Shown here piece by piece: positions 7,668 to 14,720 of a stretch of DNA of 35,766 nucleotides; the stretch's first letter is position 1; every line of letters starts with the position of its first letter. The translations under genes were made by a program, and so were the position numbers. The notes below the pieces were generated by a model that did not search any database, was not told the origin of the DNA, and was given only the letters and a program-made list of their open reading frames with translations. The stretch is from Pseudomonadota bacterium (GTDB lineage Bacteria > Pseudomonadota > Gammaproteobacteria > Xanthomonadales > Rhodanobacteraceae). Location of the stretch: contig JAFEDX010000008.1 in NCBI GenBank assembly GCA_018241365.1, positions 1 to 35,766 on the forward strand. The letters are read 5' to 3'.

Positions 7668-9350
7668 ATGGCAGCCAAACCGCTCCTTGGCGAAATGCTG
7701 GTATCCGAGGGCACGGTGCGCACGGCCGACGTGGAGCGTGCGCTCGAAATGCAGAAGCAACTGGGCGGGCGCCTGGGTTCGCTGCTGCTGCGCGTGGGCG
7801 CGGTTTCGGAAGACAGCCTGCTGGAGGCGCTGTCGCGGCAACTGGGCTTGCCGTTGCTGGGCCGCGAATTGCCCGCGCCCGACGACGGCGCGCTGCGCGC
7901 GCTGGCGCAAAACGCCAATCCTTCCGCGCTCGACTGGATGCTGGACCAGCAGGTGCTGGCGTGGGAAGACGCCGAGGGCATCCGCCATTGCGCGGCGCGC
8001 GATCCGCTGGCGCCCGGCCTGCGCGAGGCGCTGCGTTTCGTGCTGGGCGCGCACGACGTGGCGTATTGCCTCGCATCCAGCCAGTTGCTGGAACGGCTGC
8101 TGGACCAGTTGGCGCACCTGCGGCGCGGCGCGCAGGCGGAGCTCGGCGACAGCGTGCAGCAACTGCGCGAGATGGCCGAGGAAGCGCCGATCGTCGAACT
8201 GGTCAACAACGTGATGGCGCAAGCCGTCGAACAACGCGCGTCGGACATCCACTTCGAACCGGAAGAACATCAACTCGTCGTGCGCTTCCGCATCGACGGC
8301 GTGCTGTACACGCGCCTGCAGTTGCCGCGCGAACGTTTCGCGGCGGTCGCCTCGCGCGTGAAACTGATCAGCGACATGGACATCGCCGAACGCCGCCTGC
8401 CGCAGGACGGGCGTTTGAGCATCCGCGCCAGCGGACAGGAACTGGACGTGCGCGTGTCGGCGATCCCCGGCGTGCACGGCGAATCCATCGTGCTGCGCCT
8501 GCTGCCCAAGGATCGCAAGGATTTGTCGCTCGCCAACCTCGGCATGGCGCCCGATCACCTCGCGCTCATGCATGCGTGGACCCGCGAAACGCACGGCATC
8601 GTGCTGGTGACGGGCCCGACCGGTTCGGGCAAATCGACCACGTTGTACGCGGCGCTCGCGGCCAGCAACGACGGCCAGAAGAAGATCATCACCGTGGAAG
8701 ACCCGGTGGAATTCGAGTTGCCGGCGGTGACGCAAATCCAGACCCACGCGGAAATTGGCCTGACCTTTGCGAGCGCGCTGCGTTCGATCCTGCGCCAGGA
8801 TCCGGACGTGGTGATGATCGGCGAAATCCGCGACCTCGAAACCGCGCAGATCGCGATCCAGGCGTCGCTGACCGGGCACCTGGTGTTGTCCACATTGCAC
8901 ACCAACGATGCAATCAGCGCGTTCACGCGCCTCGTGGACATGGGCGTGGAACCGTTCCTGGTGGCGACGCCGCTGCGCGCGGTGCAGGCGCAACGGCTGG
9001 TGCGCCGGCTGTGTCCGCATTGCGCGCGCGCCGCCAGCGTGGTGCCGGCCGAAGCCGCGGCCTTGGCGCCGCTGGCGCGGCGCGTGCTCGGCGACGTGCC
9101 GGCGCAATGGCGGGAACCGGTAGGCTGCGCGAAATGTCTCAACACCGGTTACAAGGGCCGCGTGGGCATCTACGAAATGGTCGATGTATCGACCGCAATG
9201 CGCGCGAAGATCAACGCCGGCGCCAGCGTCGCGGAAATGACCGAGCTCGCGCGCGCGGAAGGTTTCCGTTCGCTGCGCGAGGACGGCATGCTGAAAGCCT
9301 GGCAAGGCGTGACCTCGGTGGAAGAAGTGCTGCGCGTCACCGGCAGTTGA
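7668..9350 (+). CDS. gspE: Type II secretion ATPase GspE (XpsE-like)
   Basis: A 560-residue cytoplasmic hexameric ATPase that powers pseudopilus assembly and docks to GspL. The N-terminal 150 residues form the GspE/MshE N-domain (LLGEMLVSEGTVRTADVERAL). Walker A is GPTGSGKST at residues 316-324 and the Walker B region is DVVMIGE at 380-386. A zinc-binding four-cysteine motif is complete (Cys449, Cys452, Cys487, Cys490), as is typical of GspE and not of PilT. The ATG at 7668 follows the permease stop by 8 bases with TGAGG as a ribosome site. It heads the secretion operon as xpsE does in Xanthomonas, but here a RAYT and REPs (9351-10313) separate it from gspF. Confidence 0.95.
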   Translation: MAAKPLLGEMLVSEGTVRTADVERALEMQKQLGGRLGSLLLRVGAVSEDSLLEALSRQLGLPLLGRELPAPDDGALRALAQNANPSALDWMLDQQVLAWEDAEGIRHCAARDPLAPGLREALRFVLGAHDVAYCLASSQLLERLLDQLAHLRRGAQAELGDSVQQLREMAEEAPIVELVNNVMAQAVEQRASDIHFEPEEHQLVVRFRIDGVLYTRLQLPRERFAAVASRVKLISDMDIAERRLPQDGRLSIRASGQELDVRVSAIPGVHGESIVLRLLPKDRKDLSLANLGMAPDHLALMHAWTRETHGIVLVTGPTGSGKSTTLYAALAASNDGQKKIITVEDPVEFELPAVTQIQTHAEIGLTFASALRSILRQDPDVVMIGEIRDLETAQIAIQASLTGHLVLSTLHTNDAISAFTRLVDMGVEPFLVATPLRAVQAQRLVRRLCPHCARAASVVPAEAAALAPLARRVLGDVPAQWREPVGCAKCLNTGYKGRVGIYEMVDVSTAMRAKINAGASVAEMTELARAEGFRSLREDGMLKAWQGVTSVEEVLRVTGS

Positions 9351-9365
9351 TCCGTCGCACGACCG

Positions 9366-9526
9366 GTCGGGCCTTCCGGCCCTCCTGCAAGAGCGGCTGT
9401 TGTAGGAGCGGCGGCAGCCGCGACCGCGCGCAACACCCGTGCCGTGTAGGAGCGGCGGAAGCCGCGACCGTTCGCGTTGCGTGCAGACAACATCGCCAAC
9501 ACGGTCGGGCCTTCCGGCCCTCCTAC
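9366..9526. repeat. REP cluster (ggaa-loop family) between gspE and the second RAYT
   Basis: Units at 9366-9388 (GGGCC/GGCCC stem), 9402-9424 (GCGGC/GCCGC stem), and the pair at 9446-9526. All keep GTAGGAG at one end and CGAC at the other, and most have a ggaa loop. The pair 9446-9526 recurs at 10084-10164. Confidence 0.88.
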
Positions 9527-10164
9527 GGCAACCATTCACTATCCCAGAACGGCCAGGCCCATGGCGATTCGACCAGCCCTGCACGCACCGGATTCGCGAC
9601 GATGTAACGGGCCGCAGTTTCGATCTGTTCGCCGCAACGCAACGCGTGGTCGTGAAAGGCGGGAGCCCAGAATGGTCGAGCATCGGGCGCCACGCTGCCA
9701 GCCGCCCGGGCGCTCACCGCCTTCACGCGCGCCATCAATCGCGACAGCGATTCGCCTTGCCCCAACGACACCAACAGATGCATGTGATCGGGCATCAGCA
9801 CCCAAGCGTGGATCACATTGTCGCGCCACAAACGCTTGCTGCCGATTTCCCTGGCCAACGCACAGGCAATACGCCAATGTGACAACCAAGGCACGCGATC
9901 CGCCGTCACCGTCGTGAGCATGTAGGTTTGTCCCGGCAGGGAACAACGTCCGCGGCGCAAGGCAGCATGGCCGGGTTTGCGCGATGTGGGTTGGCGATTC
10001 ACCGGCGCAAGCATGCGCAGCGACGTGACCCACCGGGATCATCCGCGCGCTACATGCATGGTCAGCGACGTGCCCGCATTCGTGTAGGAGCGGCGGAAGC
10101 CGCGACCGTTCGCGTTGCACGCAGACAACATCGCCAACACGGTCGGGCTTTCCGGCCCTCCTAC
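9446..10164. mobile_element. RAYT bracketed by direct copies of an 81-bp REP pair
   Basis: The 81-base blocks 9446-9526 and 10084-10164 have the same orientation and differ at only three positions. They bracket the RAYT gene at 9523-10014. The whole unit interrupts the type II secretion operon between gspE and gspF. RAYTs are not known to carry transposon ends of their own, so calling this a composite unit is inference from the flanking repeats. Confidence 0.65.
9523..10014 (-). CDS. REP-associated tyrosine transposase (RAYT), second copy
   Basis: A 163-residue Y1_Tnp-family transposase, antisense to the secretion operon. The HUH motif is in VLMPDHMHLLV (His77 and His79); the likely nucleophile is Tyr137 in ARYIVANPVRAGLV. 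The gene looks intact from the ATG at 10014. Its TAG stop at 9523-9525 is formed by the CTCCTAC end of the neighbouring REP. It is flanked by ggaa-loop REPs, whereas the RAYT at 4339-4800 is flanked by gt-loop REPs, so the two enzymes probably serve different repeat families. Being antisense between gspE and gspF, it may weaken transcription of the downstream secretion genes unless these have their own promoter. Confidence 0.93.
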   Translation of the reverse strand: MLAPVNRQPTSRKPGHAALRRGRCSLPGQTYMLTTVTADRVPWLSHWRIACALAREIGSKRLWRDNVIHAWVLMPDHMHLLVSLGQGESLSRLMARVKAVSARAAGSVAPDARPFWAPAFHDHALRCGEQIETAARYIVANPVRAGLVESPWAWPFWDSEWLP

Positions 10165-10240
10165 AAAGAATCGCCACGCAAACCGGTCGGCCTTCCGGCC
10201 CTCCTACAGTCAAGATCGGTTGGATCTCCCGGCCCTCCTG
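10084..10240. repeat. REP cluster (ggaa-loop family) upstream of gspF
   Basis: A REP pair at 10084-10164, a single unit at 10186-10207, and a decayed unit at about 10217-10240. The block ends about 75 bases before the gspF start. The remainder of 10015-10313 contains no gene that I can support; a promoter for gspF would have to lie here if transcription does not read through from gspE. Confidence 0.85.
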
Positions 10241-10313
10241 CGGAACCTTCCGTGATCGCGCAGGTATCATGTCCACCTGCCGGATTCACGCAGCCAGCCA
10301 CTGCGACGATGCA

Positions 10314-11507
10314 ATGCCCCATTTCGACTACGAAGCCCTGAACGCCGACGGCATGGTGCTGACCGGCAACCTCGTCGCGGATGGCGAGCGCGACGCGCTG
10401 CGCCAGCTGGAACGACGCGGGCTGACCACGCTGTCGATCAAGTCGCAGGCGGCGCGCAAGGCGCGGCGCGCGGGACGGCTGCGCACGCTGGACATCGTGC
10501 TGCCGATGCACGAACTGGCGACGATGTTGAATTCGGGCGTGGGCCTGGCCGAAGCCGTCACCGTGCAATCGCAATCCGCGCACCATCCGGTGGTGGTCGG
10601 CGCGTTCGCGCAGATGGCGACCTCGCTGCAACGCGGGCAGGCGTTCTCCGATGCGCTGGCGGCCACCAGGCTGCCGCTGCCGTCCTACGTGCTCCAATTG
10701 GTGAAGGCCGGCGAGATGACCGGCGAACTCGGCAAGTCGCTGGAAGGCGCGGCCGAGCAGATGGAATACGAGGAGCGCGTGCGCACCGAAATGCGCAATG
10801 CGCTGATCTACCCGACCATCCTGATCTGCGCCGGCGTCGCGGCGGTGCTGATCGTGTTCACCTTCGTGGTACCGAAATTTTCGATGCTGCTGAAGAAGTC
10901 CGACCAATTGCCGTGGCTGGCGTGGGCGGTGCTGGAAGGCGGCACCTGGGTGAACGCCAACCGCGTGTGGCTGTTCCCGCTGGCCATCATCGCGGTCATC
11001 GGCGCGGCGGCGGCGCTGCGCAAGGCCAGCGTGCGCGACCGGCTGTACCAGCAGATCAGCGGTTGGCCGCTGATCGGCGCGTGGCTCACGGAATCGGAAA
11101 TCGCGCGCTGGGCGAAGATGATGGGCACCCTGCTCGGCAACAAGGTCGCGCTGCTGGAGGCGCTGGAGTTGTCGAGCGAAGGCCTGCGCCTGCAGCAGCG
11201 GCGCATCCGCATGCGCGAAGTCGCGCGTGCGGTACGTTCAGGTTCGACCCTGGCGCAGTCGCTGGAAAACCACGACGCACTCACCGGCACGGGCTACAAT
11301 CTGGTCGGCGTGGGCGAGCGCACGGGCACCCTGCCCGGCATGCTGCAATCGCTGGCCAAGCTGTACGAGGAAGCCGGGCGGCAGCGCATGAAGCGCGTGC
11401 TGGCCTTGATCGAACCGCTGGCGATCCTGGTGATCGGCGCCGTGATCGGGACGATCATCCTCGGCGTGGTGCTGGCGATCACCAGCGCCAACACCCTTGC
11501 GACATGA
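10314..11507 (+). CDS. gspF: Type II secretion inner-membrane platform protein GspF
   Basis: A 397-residue polytopic membrane protein. GspF forms the inner-membrane platform with GspL and GspM above the GspE ATPase. Two T2SSF domains are visible, each with the helical pattern and short VKAGEMTGEL / VGERTGTLPGML motif. Membrane segments lie near 163-187, 220-238 and 364-390. The ATG at 10314 (MPHFDYEAL) is chosen because this is the usual family N-terminus; codons upstream add a non-conserved stretch. The stop overlaps the first possible gspG start as ATGA. Upstream lies the RAYT/REP insertion rather than gspE. Confidence 0.95.
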   Translation: MPHFDYEALNADGMVLTGNLVADGERDALRQLERRGLTTLSIKSQAARKARRAGRLRTLDIVLPMHELATMLNSGVGLAEAVTVQSQSAHHPVVVGAFAQMATSLQRGQAFSDALAATRLPLPSYVLQLVKAGEMTGELGKSLEGAAEQMEYEERVRTEMRNALIYPTILICAGVAAVLIVFTFVVPKFSMLLKKSDQLPWLAWAVLEGGTWVNANRVWLFPLAIIAVIGAAAALRKASVRDRLYQQISGWPLIGAWLTESEIARWAKMMGTLLGNKVALLEALELSSEGLRLQQRRIRMREVARAVRSGSTLAQSLENHDALTGTGYNLVGVGERTGTLPGMLQSLAKLYEEAGRQRMKRVLALIEPLAILVIGAVIGTIILGVVLAITSANTLAT

Positions 11508-11995
11508 AACGAGGTTCTGGCGTGAAATACGCAAAGCGACAACAATCCGGATTTACCCTGCTCGAGATGATCGTGGTGCTGGTCATCATCGGACTGATCG
11601 CGGGCCTGGTCGGGCCGCGGCTGTTTTCGCAAGCCGACAACGCCAAGGTGCAAACCGCGAACGTGCAGATCAAGATGCTGCGCAGCGCGCTGGAAACCAT
11701 GCAGGTGGACATCGGCCGTTTCCCGAACGCACAGGAAGGCCTGTCCCTGCTGGTGGACAAGCCGGCCGACCAGGCGCTCGCGGCACGCTGGCACGGCCCG
11801 TACCTCAGCGACGGCGTGCCGCTGGATCCGTGGGGCCATCCGTACCAGTACTCGCCGGAGCCCAGCGGCCTGCAGCCCTTCACCTTGTATTCCTTCGGCG
11901 CCGACGGCAAGCCGGGAGGCACAGGCATTGATGCCGACATTGGCTACCTGCCGCAACAGCAGCAGCAACAGCAGCAACCGCAGGCGCAGCAGTAA
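11504..11995 (+). CDS. gspG: Major pseudopilin GspG
   Basis: A 163-residue major pseudopilin that builds the T2SS pseudopilus. The prepilin peptidase site is SG|FTLLEMIVVLVIIGLIAGLVG, with Phe1 and Glu5 present. The body has the expected features RFPNAQEGL, DPWGHPYQY and SFGADGKPGG (the calcium-binding C-terminal loop). The ATG at 11504 overlaps the gspF stop; a GTG at 11522 has a better ribosome site (GAGG, 7-base spacing) and would give a 10-residue leader, so that may be the true start. After the usual end of the family, the protein gains a glutamine-rich tail of about 15 residues (eight Gln in a row), encoded by a CAG/CAA repeat that is also the leader region of gspH in another frame. Confidence 0.93.
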   Translation: MKRGSGVKYAKRQQSGFTLLEMIVVLVIIGLIAGLVGPRLFSQADNAKVQTANVQIKMLRSALETMQVDIGRFPNAQEGLSLLVDKPADQALAARWHGPYLSDGVPLDPWGHPYQYSPEPSGLQPFTLYSFGADGKPGGTGIDADIGYLPQQQQQQQQPQAQQ

Positions 11996-12410
11996 TCCGC
12001 GCACGCACGCCGGCTTCACCCTGCTGGAAATGATGGTGGTGCTGGCGATCGTGGCGCTGGTGGTCGGCGTGGCCGCGGTGAATGCCTTTGCCATGATGCA
12101 CAGTTGGCGCGCGCGCACCCAGCTCGATGCGATCGGCGCGCAGTTTGCGCACCTGCCGGTGCTGGCGCGCCAGCGCGGACGCGCGATCGTGCTGCCGCCC
12201 AAGGCCGATCCCGATCCGGAGAACGCGAAGCTGCCGCCGGCGATCAGCTTGCCCGCGAACTGGCTGATCCGTTTCGACCATCCGCTGAAGGTGCAGGCCA
12301 CCGGCTTGTGCGAAGGCGCGACCATCACGCTGGAGCACTTCGACCGCACCTACCACCGCCGGATCCTGCCGCCGTTCTGCCAATGGCAGGCGATCGACGA
12401 AGCACCATGA
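11931..12410 (+). CDS. gspH: Minor pseudopilin GspH
   Basis: A 159-residue minor pseudopilin of the tip complex. The cleavage site is HAG|FTLLEMMVVLAIVALVVG with Glu5. The only in-frame starts lie inside gspG: ATG at 11931 (ribosome site GGGAGG at 11914-11919, 11-base spacing) or TTG at 11928. The gene therefore overlaps gspG by about 65 bases. The leader of about 28 residues is Ser/Asn/Arg-rich because it is read from the CAG/CAA repeat in a shifted frame. The body is short but ends normally (FCQWQAIDEAP). The stop overlaps the gspI start as ATGA. Confidence 0.88.
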   Translation: MPTLATCRNSSSNSSNRRRSSNPRTHAGFTLLEMMVVLAIVALVVGVAAVNAFAMMHSWRARTQLDAIGAQFAHLPVLARQRGRAIVLPPKADPDPENAKLPPAISLPANWLIRFDHPLKVQATGLCEGATITLEHFDRTYHRRILPPFCQWQAIDEAP

Positions 12411-12994
12411 CGGCGCACATCGCACCGGATCGGTCGGGCCTTCCGGCCCTCCTACACGGGCGTTGCAGGAGCGGCGGCATCCGCGACGGTTCACGGCACG
12501 CACCAACCGCTACGCAAAACCTGTCGGGCCTTCCGGCCCTCCTGCACGGGCGTTGCAGGAGCGGCGACAGCCGCGACCGGACCAATCATCAACACGGCTT
12601 CATGTTGCTGGAAGCCATCGTGGCGCTGGTGATCTTCAGCCTGGTCGCTGTGTCGCTGTACGCGTGGCAAAGCACCAACGTGCAGGCCATCCAGCGCGCC
12701 GAAGCCCACGCCCGCAGCAACGCGGCCACGCGTTCGGCGCTGGCCGTGCTCGCCGACGTCAATCCCATGCTCACGCCGAAAGGCGAACGCCCGATGGGCG
12801 CGGATACGGTGCATTGGGACGCCACCGCAGTGCGCCCCGTGCGCAACGGCGTCACCGCGGTCGGGCTGCCGAGCCTGTTCGATCTCGGATTGTACGAGAT
12901 GCACGTGCAGGTGACGGACGCCAACGGCGTGATCGCCGCGTTCGTGGTGCGCCAGGCCGGTTACAAGCAGGTCCGCCAGATGGACAAGCCATGA
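12407..12994 (+). CDS. gspI: Minor pseudopilin GspI with REP-encoded leader
   Basis: A 195-residue reading, of which the last 131 residues are an ordinary GspI: cleavage site HQHG|FMLLEAIVALVIFSLVAV with Phe1 and Glu5. The frame opens at ATG 12407, overlapping the gspH stop as ATGA, the operon's usual junction. The 64 residues before the cleavage point are mostly translated REP sequence: the phrase SGLPALLHGRCRSG occurs twice, 30 residues apart. No ATG, GTG or TTG lies in frame between the REPs and the cleavage site, and the next ATG at 12602 would remove the leader and Phe1. Either the long leader is used or gspI is poorly expressed. The gene ends in ATGA with gspJ. The pseudopilin body appears intact. 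Confidence 0.85.
   Translation: MTAHIAPDRSGLPALLHGRCRSGGIRDGSRHAPTATQNLSGLPALLHGRCRSGDSRDRTNHQHGFMLLEAIVALVIFSLVAVSLYAWQSTNVQAIQRAEAHARSNAATRSALAVLADVNPMLTPKGERPMGADTVHWDATAVRPVRNGVTAVGLPSLFDLGLYEMHVQVTDANGVIAAFVVRQAGYKQVRQMDKP
12433..12577. repeat. Two REP pairs inside the gspI 5' end
   Basis: Ggaa-type units at 12433-12455, 12463-12487, 12523-12545 and 12553-12577. The second pair repeats the first at a 90-base period (a multiple of three). The members facing forward have GCAGGAG instead of GTAGGAG. All lie within the open gspI frame. Confidence 0.9.
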
Positions 12995-13602
12995 GGCGCG
13001 CGCACGGTTTCACCCTGATGGAAGTGCTGGTCACGCTGATCATCACCGCGCTGGCGGTCGCGTTGATGTTCCAGGCGCTGGGCAGCTTCAACCACGCGCG
13101 CGTGCGCACCGCGGCGCTGGAAGGCGTGCGCGACAACAAGACCGTGATGGCCGGCTGGATCGGCGACAGCATCCGCGGCATCGTCGCAATCGATCCACGC
13201 TCGCTGGCGGTCAGCAAGAAGGGCGATCCGGAGCTCGGCTTGACCGGCGACGCGAACGGATTCTCGGCCATGACGGTGTCGCCGCTCGAAGGCGGCGCCG
13301 GCATCCCGACGGTGATCCGCTGGCAGGTCGAGCGCGGAGCCGCGGACGATCAACTCGCCTACCGCGAAGCGGGACGGCAGGCGCTGTACCTGCCGATGGG
13401 CCAGTCGCTGCAGTTCGCCTACATGGACGACAAGGGCAAGCTGCACGCGCAGTGGCCGCCGGAACAAGGCCTGCAGCAGGCGCTGCCCGATGCGATCCAG
13501 CTCACCTGGAACGACGATGGCCAGGCCAAGGTGCTGGTCACCGCCATCGCCGCACCCAAGCCGACGCTGCTGGCGCCCTACGACCTCGAGGTCGCCGAGT
13601 GA
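12991..13602 (+). CDS. gspJ: Minor pseudopilin GspJ
   Basis: A 203-residue minor pseudopilin that joins GspI and GspK at the pseudopilus tip. A short leader of six residues precedes the site RRAHG|FTLMEVLVTLIITALAVAL, with Phe1 and Glu5 present. The rest fits GspJ (RWQVERG, LTWNDDGQAKVLVTAI). Start ATG overlaps the gspI stop (ATGA) and the stop overlaps the gspK GTG start (GTGA), so translation is likely coupled. No unusual features. Confidence 0.92.
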   Translation: MRRAHGFTLMEVLVTLIITALAVALMFQALGSFNHARVRTAALEGVRDNKTVMAGWIGDSIRGIVAIDPRSLAVSKKGDPELGLTGDANGFSAMTVSPLEGGAGIPTVIRWQVERGAADDQLAYREAGRQALYLPMGQSLQFAYMDDKGKLHAQWPPEQGLQQALPDAIQLTWNDDGQAKVLVTAIAAPKPTLLAPYDLEVAE

Positions 13603-14720
13603 AACGACGCCTGCCACGTGGACATCAGCAACAGGAGGGTGGTTTCATCCTGCTGACGGTGCTTGCGATGTTGGTGGTGCTGGTGCTGCTGGCCAGCGCC
13701 GCGGCCACCACGGCCGACCGCGTGCGCGCCGACCAGCAGCTGGACGACGCGCGCCTTGCGGGCCAACTGGACGCCCACTCCACCGAAGCGACGCTGCTGT
13801 ACCTGTTGTCCACGCAGCGGCGCACCTTCGCCGGACTGACGGTGGATGCCCGCATCGTCTATTCGCCGTCGGAACTGGCCGAGAAAGCGCACGGCGAGTT
13901 CGTGACCACGCTGATGCCGGTCGGCAACGAGCTGCGCATGAACGACGAGCTTTACAGCGGTCTCGGCAGCAGCCGCTTTGCGTTGATGACCGATGCGGGT
14001 CGCGCCAACATCAGCATGAACCCGCAGCTGCGCCAAGGCTGGCTGATCCAGCTGCACACGACGCCCGAACAGCAGTCGCGGCTGGGCGACACCTTGCTGG
14101 ACTACCAGAGCCCCGGCAACTTCCCGCGTCTCAATGGCGCCAAGGCTGACCAGTATCGCGAGAAGGGGTTGCAGCCGCCGCCCGGACGCACCCTGTTCAC
14201 GCCGCTGGAGCTGCGCCGCGTGATGGACTGGGGCAAGCTGCTGGCACCGCTGGACGATGCAAGCCTGATGAACACCCTCACGACGGTTCGCCCCAACGCG
14301 ATCGATGTCAACGCCGCGCCGCCATCGGTGCTGACGATGTTGCCCGGCGTGACCAGGTCCATGGCCGAACGGGTGGTGGCGCTGCGCAACGTGCAAGCCT
14401 TCAACGAATACTCGAGCGTCTATGCCCTGCTGCCGACGCTGGATCCGGACAACGACTCGATCGGTCTGTATCCTTCGGACTCCGGTACCATGGCGCTTTG
14501 GCCTGATTCAACGGGTGCTGGCACACTCGTGCACTGGACCCTGACCCCATTCGACGATGGCGGAAGCCCCTGGCACATCGATTATGAACTCCGGCTTCCG
14601 GCGCGCGCAGGTGGCGGCGACGCGACTCCTCACCCGCCTCAGACGCCGCTTCTTGGCGACGCGCAGGCTGCGGACCCGGGACAACCTGACGCCACTGCGG
14701 GAAGCGGGCCGGCAGGTTGA
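13599..14720 (+). CDS. gspK: Minor pseudopilin GspK
   Basis: A 373-residue protein, the large tip pseudopilin. The GTG start at 13599 overlaps the gspJ stop. The cleavage site is EGG|FILLTVLAMLVVLVLLASA; position 5 is Thr rather than Glu, which is the known exception for GspK and not a defect. The extended globular domain has the helix-hairpin-like segment NAAPPSVLTMLPGVTRSMAERVVALR expected in this family. The last 137 bases overlap the start of gspL in a different frame. The C-terminal tail past ELRLPAR is low-complexity and is probably poorly conserved. Confidence 0.91.
   Translation: MKRRLPRGHQQQEGGFILLTVLAMLVVLVLLASAAATTADRVRADQQLDDARLAGQLDAHSTEATLLYLLSTQRRTFAGLTVDARIVYSPSELAEKAHGEFVTTLMPVGNELRMNDELYSGLGSSRFALMTDAGRANISMNPQLRQGWLIQLHTTPEQQSRLGDTLLDYQSPGNFPRLNGAKADQYREKGLQPPPGRTLFTPLELRRVMDWGKLLAPLDDASLMNTLTTVRPNAIDVNAAPPSVLTMLPGVTRSMAERVVALRNVQAFNEYSSVYALLPTLDPDNDSIGLYPSDSGTMALWPDSTGAGTLVHWTLTPFDDGGSPWHIDYELRLPARAGGGDATPHPPQTPLLGDAQAADPGQPDATAGSGPAG

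Noticed and set aside
7446-9683. Long - strand open frame opposite gspE
   Set aside because: gspE on the + strand has all ATPase motifs; the opposite frame is His/Arg/Gln-rich and has no recognisable domain.
13599-13700. GspK lacking Glu5 as a possible defect
   Set aside because: The absence of Glu at position 5 is a known property of GspK pseudopilins, so it is not a sign of decay.
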